Source of the DNA: Firm-04 sp003446315
GTDB taxonomy: Bacteria; Bacillota; Clostridia; Oscillospirales; Ruminococcaceae
NCBI GenBank assembly: GCA_946530355.1
Contig: CAMNAB010000078.1
Coordinates: forward strand, 1-14,038
Direction of reading: 5' to 3'
DNA length: 14,038 nt
Shown piece by piece: positions 1 to 6,189 of this stretch. The translations under genes were made by a program, and so were the position numbers. Numbering within the stretch: the first letter of the stretch is position 1; each line of letters begins with the position of its first letter. The notes beneath the pieces are model-generated. The model was not told the origin of the DNA. It searched no databases and was given only the letters and a program-made list of their open reading frames with translations.

Positions 1-2
1 GC

Positions 3-53
3 TGCTTTGTCTGCTGGAACGGTGCGTGTGAACATAAGCCCCGCTGCAAATGA
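3..53 (+). CDS. Possible 3' end of an upstream gene (partial)
   Basis: One plus-strand frame is open from the window edge and stops with TGA at 51-53. It reads a short Cys-rich tail (CFVCWNGACEHKPRCK), whose spaced cysteines could belong to a zinc-binding C-terminus. Too little is present to identify a family, and the frame may be open by chance because the other two plus-strand frames also run for some distance from the edge. The interval 54-113 holds nothing else I recognise. Confidence 0.15.
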   Translation, partial: CFVCWNGACEHKPRCK

Positions 54-113
54 TCGAAAGACCGCCGGATACACATTTCACCGGATGCGCATATGCAAAT
101 TAGGCGCGAATTG

Positions 114-142
114 TTGCTTTTTTTCTTTTTATATGATATAAT
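114..142 (+). promoter_or_regulatory. Sigma-A-type promoter of the PAP2 gene
   Basis: TTGCTT at 114-119 and TATAAT at 137-142 are separated by 17 bases. Transcription would start near 149-150, leaving a leader of about 25 bases that contains the ribosome binding site AAAGGA before the start codon at 175. The -10 is perfect and the -35 is partial. Confidence 0.75.
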
Positions 143-174
143 AGAAAAGTATTCTCTTTGAAAGGACGAAAAAA

Positions 175-882
175 ATGGATTGGGAATTTCAATTTCTAAA
201 CTGGATTCAGGATCATCTGCGCAGCGGCGTGATGGATCACATCATGGCGTTTATCACCAAATTCGGTGACGGCGGTATCTTCTGGATCGCAATCACCCTG
301 CTGATGTTTATTCCGAAGCGTACCCGAAAATATGCGCATGTTTCCGCTTTTGCGTTGATCTTCTGCGTTGTGGGCGGAAATCTGCTGCTGAAAAATATCA
401 TTGCAAGACCCCGCCCGTTCTGGCTCGAAAACGGCAATCCGCTTGCAAGAATCGCATTTACCGGCGATGCAGCACAGCGCATTTCCGTTCATGACGGCAC
501 GACCGTTATCCCGGAAGGCAGAACATTGCTTCAGCTTCTGGTCAAGGCACCCAAGGATTTTGCCTTTCCGTCCGGTCATACACAGGCTTCTTTTGCCGCT
601 GCTGCATCTATCTGCATGTGGAAACGGAAATGGGGTATTCCGGCACTCATTCTGGCAGCACTCGTTGCCTTCTCCCGCATGTATCTCTATGTGCATTACC
701 CCACCGATGTGCTCGGCGGCATGTTCTATGGCGTTGCTTATGCACTGATCGCACTCGCAATCTGCAATAAACTGTTCCGCAATAAACCGTGGGACGGCTG
801 CGAGGGTGCAAAAAAACGCAGAAGAAAGAGAAGACCGCAGACACAGCAGGCACAGCAGCCGCAGCACGCTGCAATGCATTGA
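175..882 (+). CDS. PAP2-family membrane phosphatase
   Basis: This 235-residue protein belongs to the PAP2 (type 2 phosphatidic acid phosphatase) superfamily, which dephosphorylates lipid phosphates such as phosphatidate, phosphatidylglycerophosphate or undecaprenyl pyrophosphate at the outer face of the membrane. All three family signatures are visible: K73-x6-R80-P81, the PSGH block at 132-135 with H135, and S167-R168-x5-H174-x3-D178, so the active site looks complete. Several hydrophobic segments (roughly 36-46, 57-72, 137-147, 155-168 and 180-197) fit a polytopic membrane protein. The tail after about 203 is polar, with a run of Lys/Arg (213-220) and then Gln-rich sequence, probably cytosolic. 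An AAAGGA site precedes the ATG. The gene stands alone between its promoter and a terminator. Substrate cannot be assigned; a BcrC/UppP2-like undecaprenyl pyrophosphatase role is possible. Confidence 0.9.
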   Translation: MDWEFQFLNWIQDHLRSGVMDHIMAFITKFGDGGIFWIAITLLMFIPKRTRKYAHVSAFALIFCVVGGNLLLKNIIARPRPFWLENGNPLARIAFTGDAAQRISVHDGTTVIPEGRTLLQLLVKAPKDFAFPSGHTQASFAAAASICMWKRKWGIPALILAALVAFSRMYLYVHYPTDVLGGMFYGVAYALIALAICNKLFRNKPWDGCEGAKKRRRKRRPQTQQAQQPQHAAMH

Positions 883-895
883 TTACGATTCCTTT

Positions 896-937
896 CCGTC
901 CGGTTCTGATGCTGAGCCGGACGGCTTTCTGTTTTCT
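896..937 (+). terminator. Rho-independent terminator after the PAP2 gene
   Basis: CCGTCCGG (896-903) pairs perfectly with CCGGACGG (917-924) around a 13-base loop, and a T-rich stretch CTTTCTGTTTTCT follows. It lies 14 bases after the stop codon and separates the PAP2 gene from the promoter of the next gene. Confidence 0.85.
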
Positions 938-1015
938 GCCGCCGCAAACGCAGTATGAAATGCCGGATTTTACAGAATTTGCCAAAAGCCTTTCGGAATT
1001 CTTAATTGATAACAC

Positions 1016-1044
1016 TTGACAAGGTGCTGAATCTCTGATATAAT
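1016..1044 (+). promoter_or_regulatory. Perfect consensus sigma-A promoter of the pspA-like gene
   Basis: TTGACA at 1016-1021 and TATAAT at 1039-1044 are exactly 17 bases apart, and TG at 1036-1037 gives an extended -10. Transcription should start near 1051, giving a leader of about 68 bases. Confidence 0.92.
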
Positions 1045-1057
1045 AAGAGTATCAGCG

Positions 1058-1075
1058 GCAGTTTTCAGAAACTGC
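1058..1075 (+). other. Hairpin in the 5' leader of the pspA-like mRNA
   Basis: GCAGTTT (1058-1064) pairs with AAACTGC (1069-1075) around the tetraloop TCAG. It falls within about 10 bases of the predicted transcript 5' end and has no T-run, so it is more likely a 5' stabilising stem or a binding site than a terminator. Confidence 0.5.
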
Positions 1076-1118
1076 ATGATAAACTGAATGAATTCCGAAA
1101 TACAGGAGGGTTACTTCA

Positions 1119-1874
1119 ATGGGCATTTTCTCCAGAATCAGTGATATTCTCAAAGCAAACATCAATGATATGCTTGATAAAGCAGAGGATCCGGAAAAGC
1201 TGGTAAAACAGATCATTTCCGATATGCAGAAAGAACTGACCAAGTCTACACAGGCACTCGGCAAGGCTGTTGCCAGTGAGCGTATGGTCGAAAAGCAGTA
1301 CCGCAATGCATGTGCTGTTTCTGCGAGCTGGGAATCCCGCGCAAAGGCTGCACTGAAAGCAGGCGATGCGGAACTTGCGAAAAAGGCACTTGCAAGCAAG
1401 GTCAAGGCGGATGAGGATGTCGCTAATTACCGCGAAATGTATGAGACCATTTCCAATCAGACTGAGGCAATCCGTTCGCAGGTTGAAGTACTCAAATCCA
1501 AGATGCAGGAAGCAAAGTCCCGTGAGGCAATGCTGATCGCTCGTTCGCAGATGGCTGATACCACCAAAGAGCTTGCACAGTCCCTCGGCGGCATCGACAC
1601 CAAGAGTTCGTTCGATAAGCTCTCCAAGATGGAAGAAAAGATCGAGCGCAAGGAAGCAGAAGCCGCTGCATTCAGCGAGATCATCGGTTCCGGCAAGCCT
1701 GAAGAAGTCGCAACCTTCGAGGAGCTGGAACGCAATGCAAAGGTCGATTCCGAGCTGGAGCGCCTGATGGCTGAAATGGGCATGGCTGGTTCTGCTGCCG
1801 AAAAACCCAGTGTCAATGATGAACTGGCTGCTGCAATCAGCGCATTGGAAGCGGGCGAGACAGCAGGTCTGTAA
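1119..1874 (+). CDS. pspA: PspA/IM30 family membrane-stress protein
   Basis: The 251-residue protein starts with MGIFSRISDILKANINDMLD, the amphipathic helix typical of PspA/IM30/Vipp1 proteins, followed by EDPEKLV and a long charged, Ala-rich alpha-helical coiled coil to about residue 190. These proteins coat the cytosolic face of damaged membranes as ESCRT-III-like assemblies and help hold the proton gradient under envelope stress. The length is close to PspA (about 220-230) plus a short acidic, Ala-rich tail. The ATG follows an excellent AGGAGGG site at 1104-1110. No pspF, pspB/C or liaRS genes lie next to it. The perfect promoter suggests steady high expression rather than the tight induction known from enterobacterial psp. 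Family assignment is secure; the symbol is by homology. Confidence 0.92.
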   Translation: MGIFSRISDILKANINDMLDKAEDPEKLVKQIISDMQKELTKSTQALGKAVASERMVEKQYRNACAVSASWESRAKAALKAGDAELAKKALASKVKADEDVANYREMYETISNQTEAIRSQVEVLKSKMQEAKSREAMLIARSQMADTTKELAQSLGGIDTKSSFDKLSKMEEKIERKEAEAAAFSEIIGSGKPEEVATFEELERNAKVDSELERLMAEMGMAGSAAEKPSVNDELAAAISALEAGETAGL

Positions 1875-1896
1875 GTTCGCAATTTCGAACCTTCGG

Positions 1897-1929
1897 CACA
1901 GTCTCACATCCGTGAGACTGTGTCTTTTT
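1897..1929 (+). terminator. Rho-independent terminator after the pspA-like gene
   Basis: An 11-bp perfect stem, CACAGTCTCAC (1897-1907) with GTGAGACTGTG (1912-1922), has a 4-base loop and is followed by TCTTTTT. A smaller hairpin, GTTCG/CGAAC (1875-1879 with 1886-1890), sits just before it. The next gene begins only 26 bases further on, so that gene depends on read-through or on a promoter not recognised here. Confidence 0.92.
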
Positions 1930-1955
1930 CCGAGAGATAAAAAGGGAGGCAACCC

Positions 1956-3053
1956 ATGGCAAGACGACGCGCCGTTCGCTGGGATCGCATTTCCATAGCG
2001 GCGGTTCTACTGATTATACTGATTTTTTTGCTCGGCTCCTGCCTCAGCAAGTGTACGGGAGACGAGGCACAGAAACCAATGGACGGTGCTTCCGGTTCGT
2101 CTGATGTTGCGGAACAAACCGGTTCCGGTACCGGCACCGGGGAAACAATGCAAACTGCTGCAACGACGCAGACGACTGCCGATCCGACCGGTACACTGCA
2201 AAATATCCCGATGATCCTGACAGATGCACCGGAACCTTCCGGTACGTCGATCGCTGCCGGCAGCACGGATACAAACGGCGATCACAGCGCCCCGCCTTAT
2301 GTGCTGCCTGCCGGTTATCAGGAGATCCCGATGCAGCGCTCCGCGTTGAATGCGGGAACTCTTGTGCTGGTGAATAAGGATCATGCATCCCACCTCTCCA
2401 AAGATGAACTGGATCTCGAACAGGTGTATTATGCAACCGATAAACCCGAAACCTATGAGATCTCGTATCCGGGACATACCTCTTTGAACCGGACTGCGCT
2501 TACCCAGTTCAACCGGCTGATGAAAGCCTATTACGGCGCGACCAGCAACAGCGAAATTATGTTCAATTACGGCTATCTCGAAGCGGGAAAAGAAAAGAGC
2601 AATCCCGAATCTCCGACCGCTTTGGATGTGCAGCTCCATGTGAAACGCAATGACGGCGGCTATGAATATGTGACCAATACCACGCCTTATTCATGGCTGT
2701 TTGAGCACATGAGCAGCTATGGCTATATTCTCCGGTATCCGACCGATAAAGCAGAAATTACCGGCGAGCGCGGCGGCTATACCGCGATCCGTTATGTCGG
2801 TGTGCCGCATGCAGCATATATGCGGGAGAAGAATCTCTGCCTGGAAGAATATCTGGAAATGATGAAGACCGAACATAACTTCTATACCGGTACTGTCCTT
2901 GAATACAGCACAACTGAATTGACATACCATATCTATTATGTGCCGGCAAAAGAGCAGGGCGATGAATTGATCGTGCCTGTTCCGACATCGGCATCTTATG
3001 AGGTTTCCGGCAATAATGTCGATGGATTTATTGTCACCGTCATTGTCGGGTGA
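1956..3053 (+). CDS. VanY/LdcB-like (M15B) extracytoplasmic protein, probably an inactive peptidase
   Basis: The 365-residue protein has a basic N-terminus, a hydrophobic segment at 12-29 ending LLGSC (possible lipobox with C29, or a membrane anchor), a Ser/Thr/Gly-rich linker to about 115, and a C-terminal domain from about 120. That domain matches the D-Ala-D-Ala/LD-carboxypeptidase family in order: LNAGTLVLVNKDH (131-143), WLFEHMSSYGYILRYPTDK (247-265), EITG, RYVG (279-282), LCLEEYLE (294-301). These enzymes trim peptidoglycan stem peptides outside the membrane. The catalytic residues differ: in the SxHxxGxAxD motif H is P217 and G is P220 while D224 remains, and in the ExWH motif E is G274, W is T276 and H is A277. 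A strong GGGAGG site precedes the ATG. It probably binds cell wall or partner proteins rather than cutting. Fold call fairly sure; loss of activity is inferred from motif alignment by eye. Confidence 0.82.
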   Translation: MARRRAVRWDRISIAAVLLIILIFLLGSCLSKCTGDEAQKPMDGASGSSDVAEQTGSGTGTGETMQTAATTQTTADPTGTLQNIPMILTDAPEPSGTSIAAGSTDTNGDHSAPPYVLPAGYQEIPMQRSALNAGTLVLVNKDHASHLSKDELDLEQVYYATDKPETYEISYPGHTSLNRTALTQFNRLMKAYYGATSNSEIMFNYGYLEAGKEKSNPESPTALDVQLHVKRNDGGYEYVTNTTPYSWLFEHMSSYGYILRYPTDKAEITGERGGYTAIRYVGVPHAAYMREKNLCLEEYLEMMKTEHNFYTGTVLEYSTTELTYHIYYVPAKEQGDELIVPVPTSASYEVSGNNVDGFIVTVIVG

Positions 3054-3089
3054 TCCCAAACTGTAATCCAAAAAAAGGGGGGTGTCTGC

Positions 3090-3662
3090 ATGGCAGCACA
3101 AAAGCCGCGCCGAAACGGAATCTGGAAGCGCGTGCAGGCGTGGCTGCACCGCGGACACTCCCGTTCTGTATCCGGTTCCCCGACGGTCTTTCTTTCCAAA
3201 GCCGTCTGGTGCTTTGAAAAACAGCTTTCCTTCTCGCTGCCGGATCAGATGCTGCAAATTGCAGAACCGAAGGGTCAGGTGCTGTTTGAAGATACCAAAA
3301 ACGGCATGTATCTGCGCGTGATGAAAATGCCCTATCGGCAGCCGCTTCAGCATGTGACCGTCACGGATTTGCAGATCGCTTTCCGCCGGTTCATTTCCGT
3401 GAACCTCTTTCCGGAAGTCACACACGGCTATCTCCGCCATTCGCCCATGCTGACGGCAGTCTGGTTCCATCCGCCTGCGCAAAAACAGTTTCGGCGCGGA
3501 AATGTTGAGGTGACACTCAAAAAAGGCGCTGAAAAAACCGTTCTCCGCCTGATACAGGTTCGAAAAACGGTTTTTTTGCTGCTGTTTACCGATGTCTCAC
3601 CGGATGCAGAGCCTTATATGGAAGCGATCCTGCATTCGGTTTCTGTGAAAACCGGTCAATAA
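3090..3662 (+). CDS. Hypothetical protein, 190 residues
   Basis: I do not recognise this protein. The start at 3090 follows a strong GGGGGG-type ribosome binding site and lies 36 bases after the preceding VanY-like gene, so the two are probably cotranscribed. The first 30 residues are rich in Arg/Lys and the rest looks like a soluble mixed alpha/beta protein with alternating strands, for example AVWCFEKQLSFSLP and VLFEDTKNGMYLRVMKMPY. There is no signal peptide or membrane segment. Its 3' end overlaps the convergent deaminase gene by 7 bases and contains a strong inverted repeat (3532-3576). Base use resembles the neighbours. Function unknown. Confidence 0.7.
   Translation: MAAQKPRRNGIWKRVQAWLHRGHSRSVSGSPTVFLSKAVWCFEKQLSFSLPDQMLQIAEPKGQVLFEDTKNGMYLRVMKMPYRQPLQHVTVTDLQIAFRRFISVNLFPEVTHGYLRHSPMLTAVWFHPPAQKQFRRGNVEVTLKKGAEKTVLRLIQVRKTVFLLLFTDVSPDAEPYMEAILHSVSVKTGQ
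3532..3577. terminator. Bidirectional terminator-like inverted repeat inside a coding region
   Basis: AAAAAACCGTT (3532-3542) is perfectly complementary to AACGGTTTTTT (3566-3576), with a 23-base loop that contains its own short stem CCTG/CAGG (3548-3551 with 3555-3558). The A-run on the left and T-run on the right give a stem plus U-tract on both strands. On the minus strand it lies about 80 bases beyond the dCMP deaminase stop, so it can serve as that gene's terminator although it is inside the plus-strand hypothetical gene. Confidence 0.6.
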
Positions 3663-4150
3663 CCTTTGCTCAGATCATCCGCAAGCGATTCATCGTTGTC
3701 GATCCAGTCTGCGGTCTGGATGGTGAAATGCGTGTTTGCATCCTGCCGGATGATGACGCGCTCAATGCCGGCGTTCAGAATCAGCCGCTTGCACATGGAG
3801 CATGGTTCTACGGCACCGTCCAGCAGATCGGTTTTGGCATCGTGACAGGCAAGATACAGCTCAGAGCCGATCAGATCGGCACGGCTGGCACTGATGATCG
3901 CATTTGCCTCTGCATGCACGCTCCGGCAAAGCTCATAACGCTGTCCGCGGGGCACATTCATGCGCTCCCGGTAACAGTAATCCAGATCGCTGCAATTTGC
4001 TCTGCCGCGTGGTGCACCGTTATATCCGGTTGAGATGATCTCATCGTGCTTGACGATGATCGCACCGAATTTCCGGCGCAGACATGTGCTGCGTTCCGAT
4101 ACCGCTTCTGCGATATCCAGATAATAATTGGTTTTGTCCCTGCGCTTCAT
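3656..4150 (-). CDS. comEB: Deoxycytidylate (dCMP) deaminase, ComEB type
   Basis: This 164-residue cytosolic enzyme converts dCMP to dUMP, feeding thymidylate synthesis. The zinc-dependent deaminase motifs are intact: H79-A-E81 (zinc His and proton-shuttle Glu) and P116-C117-x2-C120 (zinc cysteines), with CLRRKFGAIIV and GYNGAPRG typical of the family's nucleotide pocket. The frame is open for 19 more residues upstream, but the start at 4150 is preferred because AAAGGGGG precedes it by about 8 bases and MKRRDKTNYYLDIA matches family N-termini; the upstream ATG would lie at the -35 box. It has its own promoter and overlaps the convergent gene's stop by 7 bases. The gene is named comEB in Bacillus, where it sits in a competence operon; here it is not beside comEA or comEC. 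Confidence 0.92.
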   Translation of the reverse strand: MKRRDKTNYYLDIAEAVSERSTCLRRKFGAIIVKHDEIISTGYNGAPRGRANCSDLDYCYRERMNVPRGQRYELCRSVHAEANAIISASRADLIGSELYLACHDAKTDLLDGAVEPCSMCKRLILNAGIERVIIRQDANTHFTIQTADWIDNDESLADDLSKGY

Positions 4151-4178
4151 GCGGACAACCCCCTTTGCTGTTTTTTTC

Positions 4179-4207
4179 ATTATAGCACATGATCCTGAAA
4201 AATGCAA
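4179..4207 (-). promoter_or_regulatory. Sigma-A-type promoter of the dCMP deaminase gene
   Basis: On the minus strand TTGCAT (4207-4202) and TATAAT (4184-4179) are 17 bases apart, with TG one base before the -10 (extended -10). Transcription would start near 4172, about 22 bases before the chosen start codon, which excludes the longer upstream start at 4207. Confidence 0.75.
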
Positions 4208-4281
4208 TGGGGGAATATGAATTATGTATGAAATTGCAGATTCTCTGTACCGTTCCGCTTCCGATCAGATAGGAGATTATT

Positions 4282-5145
4282 ATGCTTGAATTGACCGATA
4301 TGCAGGTCATCCGGATGCTTTGCAAACGGCATCACTTTACTTTTTCAAAGGGATTGGGTCAGAATTTCCTCGTGGATCCGGAAGTCTGCCCTGCCATCGC
4401 TGAATACGGCATCCCCGATCCTGCCTGCGGTGTGCTGGAGATCGGCACCGGTTTCGGCGTTCTGACACAGCAGCTTGCCATGCGTTCGGAGCAGGTCGCG
4501 GCAGTTGAGCTTGACCGCAGATTGCAGCCGGTTTTGCAGGAAACACTTGCCGATTTCCGCAATGTTTCGGTTATTTGGCAGGATATTATGAAAGTGGATC
4601 TGCCGGAATTCCTGCGCACACATTTCGGCGATCGTGAGGTTGCGGTTTGTGCCAATCTGCCTTATTATATCACATCCCCGATTCTGATGTATCTGCTGGA
4701 ATCGGATGCGAAATTCCGCAGCATCACCGTTATGGTGCAAAAGGAAGCTGCCGAAAGACTCTGCGCGGAGATCGGTACCCGTGCGGCAGGTGCCGTGACG
4801 GCGGCTGTGCGTCTGCGCGGGGATGCGGAACAGCTCTTTGAAGTCCCGCGGGATTCGTTTTATCCGGCTCCGAAAGTGGATTCTGCCGTCATTCGCATTA
4901 CGCCTTATGATACGCCGCCCTGCTCCGGTGCGGTTCTGCGGCGTGTTTTGCAGGTGGTCAAGGCAGGCTTTGCACAGCGCAGAAAAACCGCTGTCAATGC
5001 ACTTGCTTCCGGTCTGGGACTGCCGAAAGAACAGATCCAGACTGCGCTTGCAGCATGCGGTCTTGCGGAGACCGTGCGGTTTGAGCAATTGCAACAGGCG
5101 CAGCTTCTCGCACTGACGGATGCATTGTATCCCGCAGTATCCTGA
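4282..5145 (+). CDS. rsmA: 16S rRNA (adenine1518/1519-N6)-dimethyltransferase RsmA/KsgA
   Basis: The 287-residue protein dimethylates two adjacent adenines in the 3'-terminal hairpin of 16S rRNA using S-adenosylmethionine, a late step in small-subunit assembly; loss causes kasugamycin resistance. Visible signatures are GLGQNFLVD (24-32), the SAM-binding motif EIGTGFG (53-59), the acidic SAM-ribose end of strand two in VELD (75-78), the catalytic NLPYY (125-129), and the C-terminal SFYPAPKVDSAVI and GFAQRRKT blocks. Length is normal. AGGAG precedes the ATG. No clear promoter is seen in the 74 bases between it and the divergent deaminase gene. A strong bidirectional terminator ends it. In many Firmicutes rsmA follows rnmV and ispE lies nearby; neither is adjacent here. 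Confidence 0.96.
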   Translation: MLELTDMQVIRMLCKRHHFTFSKGLGQNFLVDPEVCPAIAEYGIPDPACGVLEIGTGFGVLTQQLAMRSEQVAAVELDRRLQPVLQETLADFRNVSVIWQDIMKVDLPEFLRTHFGDREVAVCANLPYYITSPILMYLLESDAKFRSITVMVQKEAAERLCAEIGTRAAGAVTAAVRLRGDAEQLFEVPRDSFYPAPKVDSAVIRITPYDTPPCSGAVLRRVLQVVKAGFAQRRKTAVNALASGLGLPKEQIQTALAACGLAETVRFEQLQQAQLLALTDALYPAVS

Positions 5146-5190
5146 CGGAGCAGAAGCGGTCAGACGCAAAATTTTGATTTGCATATACAA

Positions 5191-5230
5191 AAACCCCCGA
5201 AGCGGTTCAGCAGGATCGCTTCGGGGGTTT
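5191..5230. terminator. Bidirectional terminator between rsmA and the minus-strand protease gene
   Basis: A perfect 14-bp stem, AAACCCCCGAAGCG (5191-5204) with CGCTTCGGGGGTTT (5217-5230), encloses a 12-base loop. T-rich sequence follows on the plus strand (TTTGTTTT) and an A-run precedes it, which gives a U-tract on the minus strand as well. It lies between the rsmA stop (5145) and the convergent CPBP stop (5266), so one element can stop both transcripts. Confidence 0.93.
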
Positions 5231-5265
5231 GTTTTCCGGATGCCGTCTGACGGTGCTATTGCGGG

Positions 5266-6189
5266 TCAGCTTTCGGTTTTATCAGAAATATCACGGTTTT
5301 TGTGCGGTAAAATCAGCAGCAGCACGATCGTCGGCAGCAGGATGCATGTTGTCAGGATGCTGCCCTCCGGCCCGAATCCGCCGCCGGTCAGAAGATCAGG
5401 TGCATCCGTATGTGCAAAATGAAAAACGGATGCACCGGAAGAAATACCGCTGACGGGGAAGCCGTAAAGATTGCCCTGCGCCCAGTTCCATGCAGTGTGC
5501 AGGGCAGCCGCCGACCAGATGCGTCCTGTGCGGAGCAGCAAAAGTGCCGTGATAACGCCGAATAAGAACAGATTCAGACAAGCCGTCAGCGAGATATTGC
5601 GGTTTGTCAGATGGACAGACATGAATATGATAGCGCTGAATATGACCGCTTTGCGGGTGGTTGTGCGGATGCCCAGCGAGACAGTCAGCCAACTGCGAAA
5701 GAAGAATTCTTCATTGAATCCTTGCAGCATCCAGCCGATCAGCAGCAGGATCATAACGGGTGCCGGCATCGTGCATGCGCTGTTTTTGCGGATCGCACCG
5801 CAGGCTCCTTGCAGCAGAAATGCTGCCGAGATCAGAATGAAGCCGAATAAAAAGCCAAGAGCGTAATCCGGAAGCAGCTTTTTCTTCGTGATGCCCATGG
5901 AACGCATGCTGCGCCCCTCCATCATGCGGCAAATTGCCATGCCGGCGGCGGTCGAAAGCACGGTGGTGTATGTATAGATCAGGATGCGGAGCGTATCCGG
6001 AACGGGTTCTGCCGGATACCTATGGATGAGCAGGCTGCGTGCAAGAGAGGTCAGTGCAAACGAACAGAGAAAAACCGTTGCGAAGAACACCAGAATCACG
6101 ATGATCTGATCCGGTGTGCGGATATCGGGATCCTTGCGCGTTTCTTCGAGTATCGGGATGGGTGTTTGCGTGCGTGAGGGCTTTTTCAT
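5266..6189 (-). CDS. CPBP family intramembrane glutamic endopeptidase
   Basis: This 307-residue polytopic membrane protein belongs to the CPBP (Rce1/Abi, CAAX protease and bacteriocin-processing) family. The conserved motifs are present: E160-E161-x3-R165, F189-x3-H193 and H231-x3-N235, so it should be catalytically competent. Hydrophobic segments are evident near 28-50, 70-85, 108-128, 145-157, 183-195, 203-220 and 278-294. The frame is open far upstream, but the start at 6189 is chosen because AAAGGAG precedes it and its ATG overlaps the TGA of the pseudouridine synthase gene (ATGA), implying translational coupling. Substrates are unknown; relatives act in bacteriocin self-immunity, peptide-pheromone processing or sigma-factor signalling. 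No bacteriocin precursor gene is visible in the window. Confidence 0.9.
   Translation of the reverse strand: MKKPSRTQTPIPILEETRKDPDIRTPDQIIVILVFFATVFLCSFALTSLARSLLIHRYPAEPVPDTLRILIYTYTTVLSTAAGMAICRMMEGRSMRSMGITKKKLLPDYALGFLFGFILISAAFLLQGACGAIRKNSACTMPAPVMILLLIGWMLQGFNEEFFFRSWLTVSLGIRTTTRKAVIFSAIIFMSVHLTNRNISLTACLNLFLFGVITALLLLRTGRIWSAAALHTAWNWAQGNLYGFPVSGISSGASVFHFAHTDAPDLLTGGGFGPEGSILTTCILLPTIVLLLILPHKNRDISDKTES

Noticed and set aside
196..879. Long minus-strand open frame opposite the PAP2 gene, rich in cysteine
   Set aside because: It is antisense to a gene with all PAP2 motifs, has no ribosome binding site and reads as low-quality Cys/Arg-rich sequence.
1116..1952. 278-codon minus-strand frame opposite the pspA-like gene
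   Set aside because: Mirror of the coiled-coil gene's codon pattern; it spans the terminator and has no family features.
4208..4281. Promoter for rsmA
   Set aside because: TATGAA-like sequences occur (near 4216) but no -35 fits at an acceptable distance, so I do not call one.
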